Shown piece by piece: positions 11,340-23,413 of a stretch of 64,000 bases of DNA. Below the pieces are notes generated by a model. That model did no database searches. It saw only the letters and a list, made by a program, of their open reading frames with translations, and was not told the origin of the DNA. A program made the translations under genes and the position numbers. The stretch comes from Prochilodus magdalenae (lineage: Eukaryota > Chordata > Actinopteri > Characiformes > Prochilodontidae). Each line of letters begins with the position of its first letter. The first letter of the stretch is position 1. The stretch is taken from positions 1,426,001 to 1,490,000 of the forward strand of contig JAMWET010001661.1 of NCBI GenBank assembly GCA_024036415.1, read 5' to 3'.

Positions 11340-12262
11340 ATTATACATTTATAGCATAGTAATTAACTAGCAATGCACTTATATATCCTATATGTACAGT
11401 AAAAGTAGATAAGGAGGAACAAATGAGACAAAAATATTACACTTGCCCATTTACTTATTGAGGAAAATGATCTAATTTTACATAAATGTGCCAAAAGTAT
11501 GTCAACCCTTTGCATTCAGTATCTGGTGTGACCTCTTGGTGCAGCAATAACTGCAACAGAATTTCCAGCTGTTGATTAGTCCTGCACATCATCTTGGATA
11601 AATTATAGCCCATTCCTCCATACAAAACAGCTTCAACTCTGTTGGTGGTTTCCTCCCATGAACTACTATTCAACTAGTATTTCTTCTTCCACATTTCTAT
11701 TGGATTAACGTTAGGACTTTGACTTGCCATACCAAAACATTAACTGTATTCTTCTTTAACCATTCCCTGGTAGAATGCCTTATGTGCTTAGGGCCATTGT
11801 TGTTCTCTTGAGATTCAGCTCACAGACAGATGTCCTGAAATTCCTGACATAATTCAGAATTCATTGCTGCAGCAATGATTGCCAGCCATCCTGGCCCAGA
11901 TGTAGGAAAACAGTCCCAAACAATGATCCAGAGAAAGGATAAGGTTTGTATGCTGGAATGCAGTGTTTTTCTTTTACCAAACATTTAAACGTTTCTCATT
12001 TAAATCAAAAAGATCTATTTTGGTCTCATCTGTCCACAAAGCATCGTTTCAGCATTCTTCTGGCTTGTCCATGTGATCTTTTATGTTCTTTTTGGTGAGC
12101 AGCAGATTTCTCCTTACGATCCTGCCATCCACACCATCGTTGTTCATTGTTTTCCTGAAGGTGGACTCATTAACATGTGAGAACCCACTTACACTTGATT
12201 GTCATCCTATTTATTAAAAAAAACTTACTCTGCTTTCACTTTCAGGTTATCTGCTAATCCTC
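11340..12262 (-). pseudogene. Tc1-like transposon relic (family C), minus strand
   Basis: On the minus strand the order is: the left end block with gattgtcatcc, a transposase block with LWTDETKI (first catalytic aspartate region), NNGPKHI (the usual QQDNDPKH, aspartate lost), and a block ending NPIE. It then closes with a terminal region giving gatcattttcctcaataagt and aatatttttgtctcatttgt. The N-terminal helix-turn-helix half is largely deleted, and stops and frameshifts are frequent. The family matches the nearly full-length relic at 60490-61985. Confidence 0.8.
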
Positions 12263-12690
12263 CTTACCAATCGGGCTTCTAACCATTTAGGGCTAAGCTT
12301 CTGACCAATTAGGAACACCTCCCTGACCAGACCAAGGCTGAACGTGTTACTAGTCAAGGTCAAGCTTTTAGCCAATCCAGTTTAAGTTTCAATCAAGGCA
12401 AAACTTCTGACAAATCAGGCAGAGTCTTCCAACCAATCATTGCTGAGCTTCTTAACTTGTCATGGCTAATCTCCTGCCCAGCCGGAGCTGGACTTCTAAA
12501 CCAATCAGTGCTGAACTTCTGATCAGCCATAGCTTCTTTGCCAATCACTAGTTTCTACCTATGAGAGCCATACTTCTAACCAACCAGGGTTGAACTTCGG
12601 ACCATCATTAGGCTAATCTGCCAACAATTCAGGCACATATGTGGCAAATATGAGACTGAGTCATCACTCTACTAGTCAATCTTAGCTGAG
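12263..12690. repeat. Decayed minisatellite with CCAAT-bearing units
   Basis: Units of roughly 25-35 bp repeat the pattern (g)ctgarcttctgaccaatcag with heavy divergence. At least ten recognisable units contain aaccaatca, gccaatca or close variants. The period is irregular, so this is an old array. Confidence 0.65.
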
Positions 12691-13254
12691 CTTAGAATGT
12701 AGCTTCATGGCACTCCTTTTTCACATGCAAAGTAACTGTTCAAACTATTTGAGAGTAATGATGGTGAGGTGATTTCTGCTGTATGTAATTGCAGGGTGAC
12801 GGTGGAGGCTCTTGTCACATTGCAGCTTAAAGTAAAGGAGCGCAGGGCCGAGTGCTTCACTCCCACGCTGCTGTTTACTGTGCTGTAGGGCCGATCGGTG
12901 TGGAAGCAGCCCAAATCAGCCTTTACTTACACCTCTGCATCCCAGAGAAAACCATCACAAACAGGATTATTGTTATTAACCCTTGGTTGTCTGTGATGTT
13001 CTCACCCAGAAATGCCTTCATATGTTCTGTTTTCTGACCTGTTCATTGAAATGAATGGAAAAACACAGTCATCAGCAAAAGAATACCTACACATATAGCT
13101 GCACCCAGAAGGAACCAACTAGCAGGAATGAAACGTGGCACTTTGACATTCTGAGACATGCAAATGATTCAAGTTTCACACTCGTTTGTGCATGTGATAT
13201 GAGCAAGAAAGGCGTTTATCTCTGTACTTGGCTGACCCAAGAGCCGTGATTGTG
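12691..13254. other. Single-copy sequence
   Basis: No gene or repeat is recognised. Confidence 0.4.
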
Positions 13255-13465
13255 GACATCCAGTAAACAGTGATGACTAGTATGAGTCATCCTGTTAGTG
13301 CCAATACCGTTAGCAAATGGCTACACAATGCAGGACTACATGCACAAGGATCATTACGACCTGACACTGTGTCAGTGTCGCCAAAGACAGCGGTGTTGTG
13401 CCAGACTGTCAAAGTGACTCAGAATGCTGGGTCATCTTCAGTGACGAAGCCCACCTTTGTCTTAC
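13255..13465 (+). pseudogene. Tc1-like transposase fragment (family D), N-terminal part
   Basis: The frame reads VSANTVSKWLHNAGLHAQ, a helix-turn-helix-like stretch. It runs to the start of the catalytic core (gtcatcttcagtgacgaagc gives VIFSDEA, the first aspartate) after a frameshift. It matches 28640-28800 and the reverse of 45200-45360 in order. The match stops exactly where a SINE begins at 13466, so the rest of this copy is lost. Confidence 0.75.
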
Positions 13466-13679
13466 ATTTACATTTATGGCATTTAGCTGACACTCTTATC
13501 CAGAGCGATTTACAAGGTTAATGATTACAGGGAGGCCAACGTAGTGTTAGGAGTCTTGCCCAAGGACTCTTATTGGTGTAGCAGAGCATAGTCACCCAGA
13601 CTGGGATTTGAACCCCAGTCTCCCACATGTAGAGGTGGCACCCTGAGTAGTGATGTTACCCACTGAGCTACACCAACCA
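13466..13679 (-). mobile_element. tRNA-derived SINE, copy 1
   Basis: Read on the minus strand, the element starts ggttggtgtagctcagtggg, with an A-box-like TAGCTCAGTGG. About 58 bp later comes a B-box-like GGTTCAAATCC (13603-13613). These are the internal RNA polymerase III promoter boxes of a tRNA-derived head. A unique body follows, and then a 3' tail reading gctctggataagagtgtcag toward 13466. The tail matches the 3' end of the LINE at 22440-23402, which fits a SINE mobilised by that LINE. Similar copies are at 32150 and 58293, with weaker ones at 51405 and 56640. Whether any copy is transcribed cannot be told here. Confidence 0.85.
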
Positions 13680-14640
13680 CATTACTTATTACACTTACTC
13701 TTATTGTAAATCTAATGTTTAGGGTTAAGTGTAAATCTAGGGGTTGGTATTTTGTATAATTATTTTTTTACTATCTCTATTAATGTCTTGGTGGTTAAAA
13801 GTATTTTAAATATTAAAAACAATACTTATTAGTATTATATAACATGTAATATTACATATTGATTTTGCTGTTACTGTTAGTATTTGAATTACGCAGCTTA
13901 TTTGCTTTTAGCAAAATAAAATGATTGGTTGTTCACAATGAGTGTGAACAATTAGTGTATTATTTTTAAAATCTCATCGTTTTTGTTAATGTCACTGGGA
14001 AGTTGTTGGGAAGTGAACGAGGGCTGACATCCTGAACAATGAGCCGTTTACTGGAACTGTGGGAACCGTAACAGAAATCTGATTAATTAGCCGGCAGGCT
14101 TAATGAGCATCTCTTAAGTCAAAGCCAGCATTCAGGAGGAGACAGGGACTGACCACATGGAGAGGAGAGGGGGGAAAGGGTAATCAGTCTATTTTAGAAG
14201 CAGCTCCGCAGGCACTGCGATTTACTAACGATTCTGATTTGGCCCTGGGCCATTTTAAAAGGATTCACCCGCAGCGTGCAATCAATGCATATCCCTCATA
14301 GGATGCAGCCGCAGGAGCGTTGCAGCTTGGTGGGTCTCCGGGCTAATTGCATGTCATTGTGGCATGTTGGCGAGAAGCCGGGGAAAGAAAATCAAATTCC
14401 AGACGTGATGATGGGGGAGGAATCCACAGAACATAAAAAAGAGCAGATCAATCAGCTGTCTGGCTCTGAAGTATGACGGACAAAAGAAACAGGAAACAGT
14501 CAGCAGTGATGAAATTACATAAGACATCTTTCCGCATATCATAATCACAACCACGACCATCCACAGCCTGCAGTCTATACTATCAGTAGGATCCATTCCC
14601 AGGCTAAAATCCAAACAATGATGAAATATTATTACAATTC
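13680..14640. other. Single-copy sequence, possible conserved block
   Basis: AT-rich to 13970. 13970-14330 is repeat-free and has a gattaattagccgg homeodomain-like site near 14080. Conservation cannot be assessed here. Confidence 0.35.
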
Positions 14641-14885
14641 ACTGCTTTAGTGATGTCACAAAAATGCATATCTTAAAGATGCAGCAGTGTGTGCTCATTA
14701 ACAAGGCTAAAACATAAACAACCAATCAGAACACTTGGGTATCTCAGTATATCTACCTCCTGCACTAGCCCACCCACACTGAAGTAATAAGTAGTTTTCA
14801 AGCCTCGACCAAGGCCCAATACAGTTTAACCAATCAGAACACAGCATATTTGCATTTGGCAGTTTTTAAAGGGCCCATAGGGTTT
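14641..14885. repeat. Dispersed repeat with aaccaatcagaacac
   Basis: The word aaccaatcagaacac occurs twice (about 14721 and 14830), and the segment ends with aaagggcccata. Related wording is seen near 55985-56035 and 58236. The family is unknown. Confidence 0.4.
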
Positions 14886-16061
14886 TCTTTAGTTTTCTTG
14901 TTTTTTCATGCCTCCCTCTGACTTGGCTGACACCTCCCAAGACAGATCTCCTTTCAAACTCCAACTCCCATAGCTCTGTGCGATATCTTGTGACTCTACA
15001 ACTCCCAGGCATCAGCCTATCACTGATCTCCTTCATCTGAACACTGAATGGTCGCACTTGTCATTTGCCTTATTTAAGTTACTGGGTGTACATTAAAGCC
15101 CCAAAGTTTGCTGTTACCTGTGAGCGTCTGAATCAGTCTGACCTTTTGGTTTGGGTGCCTTTATGTACCACCAAACCTGTGCAAATTACTTTCTACATGA
15201 CCAACCTTCCTAACATTGTTCAGAAATATCTAAGTTATATAGTAACTAGAGGTGTAAAACATGTCAATACACTTGAGTATCACAATATTGTGTTCAGTAA
15301 TACTGTATTATCGATTCTAACAAACTCAGTATTGATTAACAATAGTAATTAATGGCTTAATATAAAGATTGGTGCAGAGAGTGGATCGCTCCGTGTTGTC
15401 TTTAAAACCCCAAGCCCTAAATAGAGCTTATAGAATAGAATAGAATAGATCTTCATCTCTTTTACTCCATTGCAAAAGATAATGAGCAAATCTATGCAAT
15501 TATTGGTTTGCTTTTTATACTCGCTCTTCATTGTTCACTCATCACAACTCGCGAAACATATTGTACGGTCTGTGTCTGGTCTAAAACACTCCTTATTCGC
15601 ACATTATATCTGACATACTAGTCAAGTCTGGGTATAAACACTTCTGCAGATCCAATACAGGTCCTAAATTAACAATCCTTAAACAAGTAAAGAAAATCAA
15701 AGTCTGGTGCCAGTGTGCTCTGGCGTAAGCTAGCTAGAATTAGCACCCACTCGCAAAAGCCAAACTGGCCATTTGGACACTCTTGATATGAGTTTTTATG
15801 GTCATTTCCTATGCTGCCCAGCAAAGGCGAGGCCGACTATATTCGTCGTAGCCAGGTAGTGCTAGAAAGCACTTGCATGCTAGCTAGCTTAATTAGCTCT
15901 TGTTTGACCAACAAGCCCAACAACCTGACAGGATATGGGTTTATAGCAGGAAACAGAAAGCAGTGACATTACAAAAAAGTGAAGTTACAGCAGAAAGCTT
16001 AGTTTTTATAGATGGACTGCTGAGTGAACTTTAACAGTGTTTACACAATACAGAAAAGCAC
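14886..16061. other. Single-copy sequence
   Basis: Only a short (TAGAA)n run near 15430-15446 and the palindromic caatattg near 15280 stand out. No gene is recognised. Confidence 0.4.
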
Positions 16062-17496
16062 TTATTTAATATATATATATATAAATGGGAAACCAATCTG
16101 TGAATTTGGATGGGTATTGTTTATTATCCTCACTTCATTACCTCTTTTAGAAGCTCCTCGCAGAGCGATCACTGTTTTCCTCTAATCTGCTCAGCATAAA
16201 CAACAATAATGACGACAACAACCACAACAGGCCGGGATTTGATCGGCTTGGGCTGAGCGTCCATCCAGGCATTTATTTTAGAGTGCAGCAGATAGCAGAC
16301 AGGTCTTCTGTAGTTACAGAGTGAATATATCATCATGTGTGCTATTTTTCACTAATGAATAGCGTCCTATTCATCAAGTCAGGCTCCAATTACACCGGAA
16401 TGTTATCCAAGAGCAAAATCCATGGCTGAAGCCTGAGCGCCAGCTTGTCTTCTTGCTGCAGAGGGATGTAAACATTGTGGGGGTATGGGGTGTGGAGGGG
16501 GTGAGGTTTTGTCTCTTTGTCTCGACTTAAACTCAGGTTTAGCGGGGACGGGGGCTCTAGCAGCAGAGGTATTAGCATTTAAATGCAGTGTTTGAAGTAT
16601 TTGTAGTGGCACCTGGCCTCTCTACGTGCCGAGTCAATCAATCTTTGTTTGTTATCATGCCCTTTGCGATGAATTGCCTTGGAGAAGTCGTGATGCGAAG
16701 CAAAAAACAAAACAAAAGCGAGAAAGAGAGAGAGCGTGCACGGCTCTATCAAAAGCAAAGTGAAACTCGGAAAAAGTATTCCTGTAGAGAAGAAACAAAG
16801 GAAACAGTGACTTCTCCAACGCACTCTCTCAGAAAGCGGCTCAAATCAAATCAGATCAAGCACTAAAGAACGAGCGGGTTCAGAATCGGCTTTTAATTTG
16901 TGAATTTGAATATCTCACGCTGATTTGTTTATGGCTGTGTCAAACATGAATAAAACATTGATTCCGAATTATGCACTCCTGTTTTTCCGTGGGTTGGGAC
17001 TGCAAGGGTCCTTTATGATCCATGCTAGAAAAAAGCACATTTGTAGATAAATAAATAAAAATGAACATTTAGACTGCGCTTGAACTTGAGCATCACTCCG
17101 TAGGACAGACGCAAAGCAGAACCCCTGCCATTCAGTTCAGCCCTCACTGCTGTCCAAATTAACAAGTTAAGTAAGTGGAAAGGAAAGTGGAAATTCCACT
17201 GGCTTTCCTGCACTTTTAGGTGTTTGAGATGAGATGAAGTGAGATGAGGAAATGTGAGCATATATAGGATGGCAAGACACTGCAAGTCTGAATGACATCA
17301 TTCTTATGTACTTATTTATCGAAGCTGATGAGGAGCTGTATGACGTGATCAAGATTGTCGGCAGATCCTACTAAAATAGCATGTGGGAAGTCAAAGTGTA
17401 GTACCAGTTGATATACCGCTGGATGTTGCTACCCACACGGTGGTTATAGTGGAAGTTAATCTGCGCCATCTTGTGCAACTAGCCAATTACCTGTTG
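16062..17496. other. Single-copy sequence with short AT run
   Basis: A short (AT)n run lies at 16067-16085. 16140-16370 is repeat-free and may be conserved non-coding DNA. Overlapping open frames at 16390-16870 on both strands lack recognisable domains. Confidence 0.35.
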
Positions 17497-17933
17497 TTCA
17501 CACTAGCAGGCGACGAAGCGACAGACATCCAGTCATTTCCTATGGGAGTACGCAACTTGTAGCTGCGATTTAACAGCAAAAGACAAGTGACAAGACAAGT
17601 TGTAACTTTGTCAACGCTATGCAAATGAACCATGAGGCAGTGAAGCAACAATCCTAACTGATTGGCTCACACAAAATCTTCTGACCAATTGCTGACACAG
17701 GGAGTCACCAGCCACTTCTCTCAGAACCTTTTGTTTCTACTGGCATTGTTCCTATTCCCAAAAGTATAAACTTGTGGACGTTTATATTTGGCAAAATAGC
17801 AACACAATATAAGACATATTTTTTACACTTTTACGTCAGAAGCTTGACAGTGTATGCACCCACGTGTGACGAGCAGTCGTGAGCGCTCCCACAAGAGACA
17901 CATTTGAGGCAAAGTGTCGCTTGCAAGTGTGAA
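17497..17933. mobile_element. Non-autonomous DNA transposon with 18-bp terminal inverted repeats
   Basis: The left end ttcacactagcaggcgac and the reverse complement of the right end ttcacacttgcaagcgac match at 16 of 18 positions. The 437-bp interior carries no transposase. The type resembles dispersed fish MITEs, but I see no clear target-site duplication and assign no superfamily. Confidence 0.6.
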
Positions 17934-20900
17934 TGCACAAAACGTCTATAGATGTGAGTCGCAGGTGGATAGAACACATTACATGCAGTAACACTAAACA
18001 ATAAAACTCTTACAAGAGAAAACCATTCCATTAGATATTGCTAACAAGCCGTTATTGATTGTACTCCACATCCTACATAAGACTAACCTTGCCTGTGTAG
18101 CGTTGCTTCTCAATACAAAACCAGAAGTCCAACAAGTCGTACCCAGACATGTCCTTCTTGGTATGATATCTACAGTACCAATGAAGTGCTTGATATTGTT
18201 CTGACCGCATAGCCAACTTGCTCTGGTTTGTGAAATCTGCAGTACATGACTTGCCGTCACTCCAGCGTATAGAATGGCAAGGAAAAAATTGCTCATAATT
18301 GGTTTTATGACAGTAATTTGACAGAAATTAACACTTTCTATTCATTGTTCCATGGAAGGACATGGAACAATCTAATCAGTAGGAGGCTGTATGATTAGAG
18401 AAAGTTGATGATAGCTGTATGACAGCGGACCGTGAGAGATCTGGAAGCGCGTGTCATACACCACATCACAGTGCCTACCAGCAAACAGCAGGATAAACAT
18501 CCATTTGCATGTGTCACTCAGCGCAGCAAATCTGAATCCCAACGCCTGTCCATATCTGCTTTACTCAAGAACCCTCGTTCAGCCTCACAGAGCAAAGTAA
18601 GCAGAAGTGACAAAAAATGCGGGACGAGTCGGGCCGTGTATATCAAACAGGCCCAGAGTGCTAATCTGGATCTCTGAGACGATCGGATGGGCATAAACTC
18701 AAACCACCCACTACGTGACTGGTTCACAGCAAGACTCCTGTATTAAATATGAGAATATCAGAGGAGAGCATTTATCTTGGACAGAAATCCGGGGAGAAGC
18801 TTTAATGTCCTGTCCCACTTTTCATGGCTTTTTATAAAACAGCTCTAATGTATCTGGATTCAAGACGGATAAAAGGAAAAAAATCCAAATATTTCATAAT
18901 ATTCCATACTGCTGGTTAAGCTCCTCAGTAACTCTTAAACATGGCCACTTTACCAGAAACACCTCATTTGCTGGCATACTCGCAAGATAAATGTTCTGCC
19001 ATTTCCAGCAAGGCTCATCCTCAAAATTAAAGCCATACTTCAATTACTTTATGTTTGTCAGTCCTATTTTCTTGTTGTCTATTTTTTAGGGTCACATTTT
19101 GACAGGTTATTCAGATGCTGTGTAGCAAGTGTACAGCGATCAGAGCTACACTATCAGCTGCAGGTATTTGTTTTCACTATTATGTTTTCCAGAGAGCAAG
19201 AGGAAGTTGTTAAACAGTAAATAATGCACTACCTCTACATTTCTGGATAGTGATTGTATTAGTATACACATATAAACCTTTCATATCTTTCTCACTTACA
19301 CCTACTATTAATATTCATTTTATTTGCTGCTCTCAACAAATTCTCTGAGGCATGTATGAAGTTGTTTAGCGCTGGCGTCATGGTGGGATGACTGCAACAT
19401 ACTGTAATATTTAATTATGTTTAGAAATTAGTCACTTTTACTGAAGGAAATGTACTGAATGTGCAGCTTTAACAATTAAACAATGGTTGCTGTGGCGTTG
19501 CTAGACTTCAGAATTGGAATAGTGTCTGTCGTAAAATGTGTGGGATGAGTTAGCTGAGAAACAATTGGACAAAATAAATGAATAAAAGTAAGAAAGTAAA
19601 GAATATACAATCGGATAACAATAGTGTCCCATCACTTATTACATGAGTTTACATAATTTCAGTAGATGATGGGCGGGGCTAGGCCGCTGTAGGCTGAATA
19701 GAATGTATGTACTGAGATCCTCCTGGACTCGGACTGAGTAGCAAAACGTTCTTTAACAAGACTGTTTTTATTGCAGGAAAAAGGGGAACTGAGAATGAAA
19801 AAAGAGATTATGTGTGTAAATACAAGACTGTTGGACTCAACAGTAAAACATTAATTCTTGTGTTCAATGTGAGGTTAAATGTTAATGTTTAACATTCCAG
19901 GTTCAACTCTTGTACAGTTATCTGACTAACTGGCAAAGCTTGCTTTATGGCGTTCCCCCTAATAAGGAAAACTGGGTATGTTCTAGCTGGCAGACTTTTT
20001 CTATTTCAAGATGCTCTGAATTCTCTCTGAATCTTGTACATTCAATCACACACTGTTGTACATAGCTGTGTTCTAACATGATACTGTTGCAGATGCCAAA
20101 ATCGTATCATCATTGTATCATTCTTCACTTTCCACCACAAATAAACTGATTTGTGATTGGCAATAATTGGTGCTGTTCCAAAAAAAAGTTTAAGTGAATA
20201 CATTTAATGCAGCTGGAAAATTACCCATCAGGGGTCTACAGTCTGCCCACATCCAGACATGTAATCATTTAGCTCTCAAACCAGTGGAGGGACAGTATTG
20301 CCCCAAATTACAATTGGGAAATATAATAGGAGGAGCTTCTAAAATTTTTTAAAAACATGGCAGGTGGTGATGTGACAGCGAGTGCAGTGGACCAGGACTG
20401 AAAATGGTGTATAAATGTGAATTCCACCCAAACCTGTCAAAACAGCCTGTGAAAAATCAAATACGTATTCTTCATAGTACATGTATTTCTATCAGTTTTG
20501 AATGAAACCTTTTCCGAAGGAGCCTCCAAAGCCCAGCTTGGTATGATGTAAAGGAACGGTTCATCTTTTCCTCTTAGTAACAAATGATGTGGTGTTTTAA
20601 AATTATGTGTACTAGCCTATAAAGATTAGTACATAGTATATACTGTGCAGAATTAGTATGTAGTACCCAGCTCAGACGCAGCTCCTGTTGTTGCAGCTTA
20701 AATTATACTAATACTTGGAGAGTAAGGACTGGGAGCTTTGGTGCTTTTATTTCTTAAAGCCCCTTTTTAAAAAATGAATTACATTTTCTGTGAAATTGAC
20801 CCTTTAAAAAGAAGTGGTATTATAAACAAATCACATTTTAAAATGTAATATTTTTAGTGCCGTTCTCACACATAATCCAATTTCTGACAGAAAAACAAAC

Positions 20901-21119
20901 ACTAGAAATGATCTGGTGTATAAATGATACATTCTGTTAAATTAAGATAACACAATGATGCAATATTTACTTACCTCAGAAAGGAGGGCTCTATGTGTTT
21001 TCAGTTTCTAGTCCCATAAAAGCAGAACTGATCCTGTTTATCTTGCCTAACTGCATGTAGGTTTATATGTCTACATTCAGAGAGGTTTAAAAGTGGTGGG
21101 AGTTTTCAATACAAGTACA
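17934..21119. other. Long single-copy stretch
   Basis: There is no tandem array, transposase motif or recognisable coding exon over about 3.2 kb. The longest frame (100 codons, minus strand, 17994-18296) has no domain. A perfect 11-bp hairpin with a 6-nt loop is at 18344-18371. Confidence 0.4.
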
Positions 21120-21460
21120 ATGGTGGTGAGAGGAACCAGGGGTCACCATGTCCACAAGACCTGTGTTGAACCTACTTGTGAGTTTTATATAGAATGCTGA
21201 GGATGAAATATTAAAGGCTAAAATCTATCATAACACAATGTCTCAGACATCAGACAGGGTATTTATAAGGGAGCTTTTAGAGGTGGATGTCTGGTTCCCC
21301 TAAGTTTCACTGTGAGTGATTCTGAGTCTGTAAGCTTCTCTAGAACAGAGCATTTGCCGCTACACCACTCTGAATGGTTTTGTTTACATCTTAAACACTT
21401 AATTATGCAGCAATTTTGATAAATCAATGGATGAATTCCTCTTTAAGGAGGGTTTCCTCC
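21120..21460 (-). mobile_element. MITE family M3, copy 2 (reverse)
   Basis: The reverse complement reads aagatgtaaacaaaaccatt, then cagagtggtgtag, then a block with gaaccagaca, then atgtctgagacattgtgtta and caagtaggttca. The order matches copies 1 and 4. Confidence 0.75.
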
Positions 21461-22439
21461 CATTCACATGTACTATGATTGTAGATTGATTTTTCTATTT
21501 GCCTTATTTATGTTCTAATTATTTTCCTATGGACCTAATTTGAGGTTTGTAAACAAAGTGCTTTGCTCAGCCAGTTGAGTCATCGCTACCAGCCTCATTT
21601 TCCAGCCAATCAGAGATTGGAGACACCACTGAGGCCCCAGAGCCCCTCTGAGCGTCTCCCACAAAATGACCATCCGGCTTCTGTGTAATTTCAACAGTTC
21701 AATTCACAGCAGGAGAACCGAAAACACTCAGAGCACAAAGCCAGAGAACACACACAGACTTACACACACAGGCTTTACAGAAAAACACACACAAGAACCG
21801 CAGAGTCCAAGATTTTACTGAGAGAAGAACAAAGCACGGCGCAGGCCAGCTTCTGTCTCTGTCTTAATTAGCAGTAATTGTTTGGACACTGCAGAGTTAG
21901 ATGAACACATTGTTTGGCACACTGTTCTGTTTGATTCGAAGGTCCCTTCAAAGGCCCTGGCTGCAGTTTTAAGCACAGACAAAGCCTTTAAGAAAGAGCC
22001 CCTATGGATTAGTGCAAACAAGCTTTTCATATGAGCACAGTTGGGGAACATGCAGATAAATTCCTCATATATGTCTAGCTGGGATACTGTTCCACTTCTC
22101 CAGTACAGTCTTTAAGAATTCAACAAAACAGAAAGGCCTTACAAACATGCAGCCACTCGCTCGCTCCTTTAGTAGACACACCAATCTTACTTATCTACTA
22201 GCTGGCCACTTTACCCACCTTGTATTTTCTCGACCAGCCACTTCAGATGTCAAATCAGGATTTCTTTATTTTGCCAAATATCTTACAGATACAAGGAAAA
22301 GACGAGACTGTACTTGTAAGTATATGGCTATTGTATGCATAAGTCTGGGTAGATTTATATAATAATACAACTGTTTTTTACACAGTGATGAACATTTGTC
22401 AAATGGAACATCTGTACAGCTGTGCAACTAAGTGTTATT
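21461..22439. other. Single-copy sequence with outlying 42-bp-type units
   Basis: Mostly unremarkable. About 22150-22235 contains one to two units (ctagctggccactttaccc) of the 42-bp array that lies at 23414. This suggests that a LINE-bearing segment separates parts of one array. Confidence 0.45.
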
Positions 22440-23402
22440 TACATTTACATTTACCTTTAAGGCATTTAGCAGACGCTCTTATCCAGAGCGACTTACAACC
22501 GTGCTTAGTGTTCCATTGGATAATATTCCAGCTAGTACAGCAGCTACATATTTGTTATGCTACAGAGGAGGTTGTACTGTAATGCAGTGAGATTCAGTTC
22601 AAGTTTAAAGTGTGAGGTGTCCTCTGGGTTTAATAAGTGGTACAGCTCTGAGGGAAAAGCTGTTAGCGTGTCATGTTGTGCTGGTCCTGAGTCTTCTACT
22701 AAAGACAAGTGTCTGGATGTGGTGATGTCCAGGATGAGTGGGGATCACCTTTAACTTTGTCAGTATGCTTCTTCTCAATGCTGTTTTAAAGTGCTGTCAG
22801 ATTAAATCCGATGATCCACTCTGCTGTTCTGACTATGCACTGGTGTTTGGGTCGTTCTTGTAAGGCTAAAGAACCAAACCAGATGATTAAGAAAATGTGA
22901 GGAAGGACTCAATGATCCCTCTGTAGAACTGGATGATCGGGCTCTGCAGCAGGTTGGATTTCTTTGGCTGTCTCATAAAACACTTTCCTTGCTGTACTTT
23001 TGTGGCTTTGGAGAGCATGTTCCTCTTCCATTTCAGGTCCCTGGATATTGTGGTGCCCAGGAACTTGAGTGACTCCATAGTGGAAACGGACGAGATTATG
23101 ATGTCAAGGGTGGCTAGGAAGGGGGGTGCGTATGAAGTTGACTACTATCTCTACTGTCTTTTGTAGAGTTGCAGGTGATTGGTGCTACACCAGGAGACCA
23201 GCTGCCTGACTCAACACCATACTCAACAGTGTTGCCTGTGAGTCTTCACAGCTGGTTCCTTAGAGACACTGTCATTGTTGTAGAGACTGAAGAGAAGAGG
23301 TAAGAGCACACAACCTTGCCCAGAGGGTCCGGAGGTTCGATGTGTGTTTTCCTAGCCACACCTGCTGTCTTTTGTTTGTAAGGAAATCCACAATCCACCA
23401 AC
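22440..23402 (-). pseudogene. 5'-truncated LINE with reverse transcriptase C-terminus
   Basis: On the minus strand the translation contains SLKFLGTTISRDLKWKRNM, then YRGIIESFLTFS. These are typical of the end of the reverse transcriptase domain of fish non-LTR retrotransposons. Further downstream are degraded pieces of the C-terminal domain (an SPHP-like stretch, then PSELYHLLNPED with a frameshift). Many stops break the frame. The 3' end (22440-22500) reads gtaagtcgctctggataaga, then gcgtctgctaaatgcc, the same tail as the SINEs here. The missing 5' portion is usual for target-primed insertion. A bare 3' end of the same kind lies at 43318-43400. I do not name the clade. Confidence 0.8.
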
Positions 23403-23413
23403 ATATAAATTCT

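Noticed and set aside
13466..13679. tRNA gene on the minus strand
   Set aside because: A and B boxes are present, but there is no cloverleaf acceptor stem; the body and LINE-like tail show that it is a SINE.
18344..18371. Perfect 11-bp hairpin with 6-nt loop
   Set aside because: A stem this short is expected by chance in 64 kb of AT-rich DNA, and no terminator or RNA context exists.
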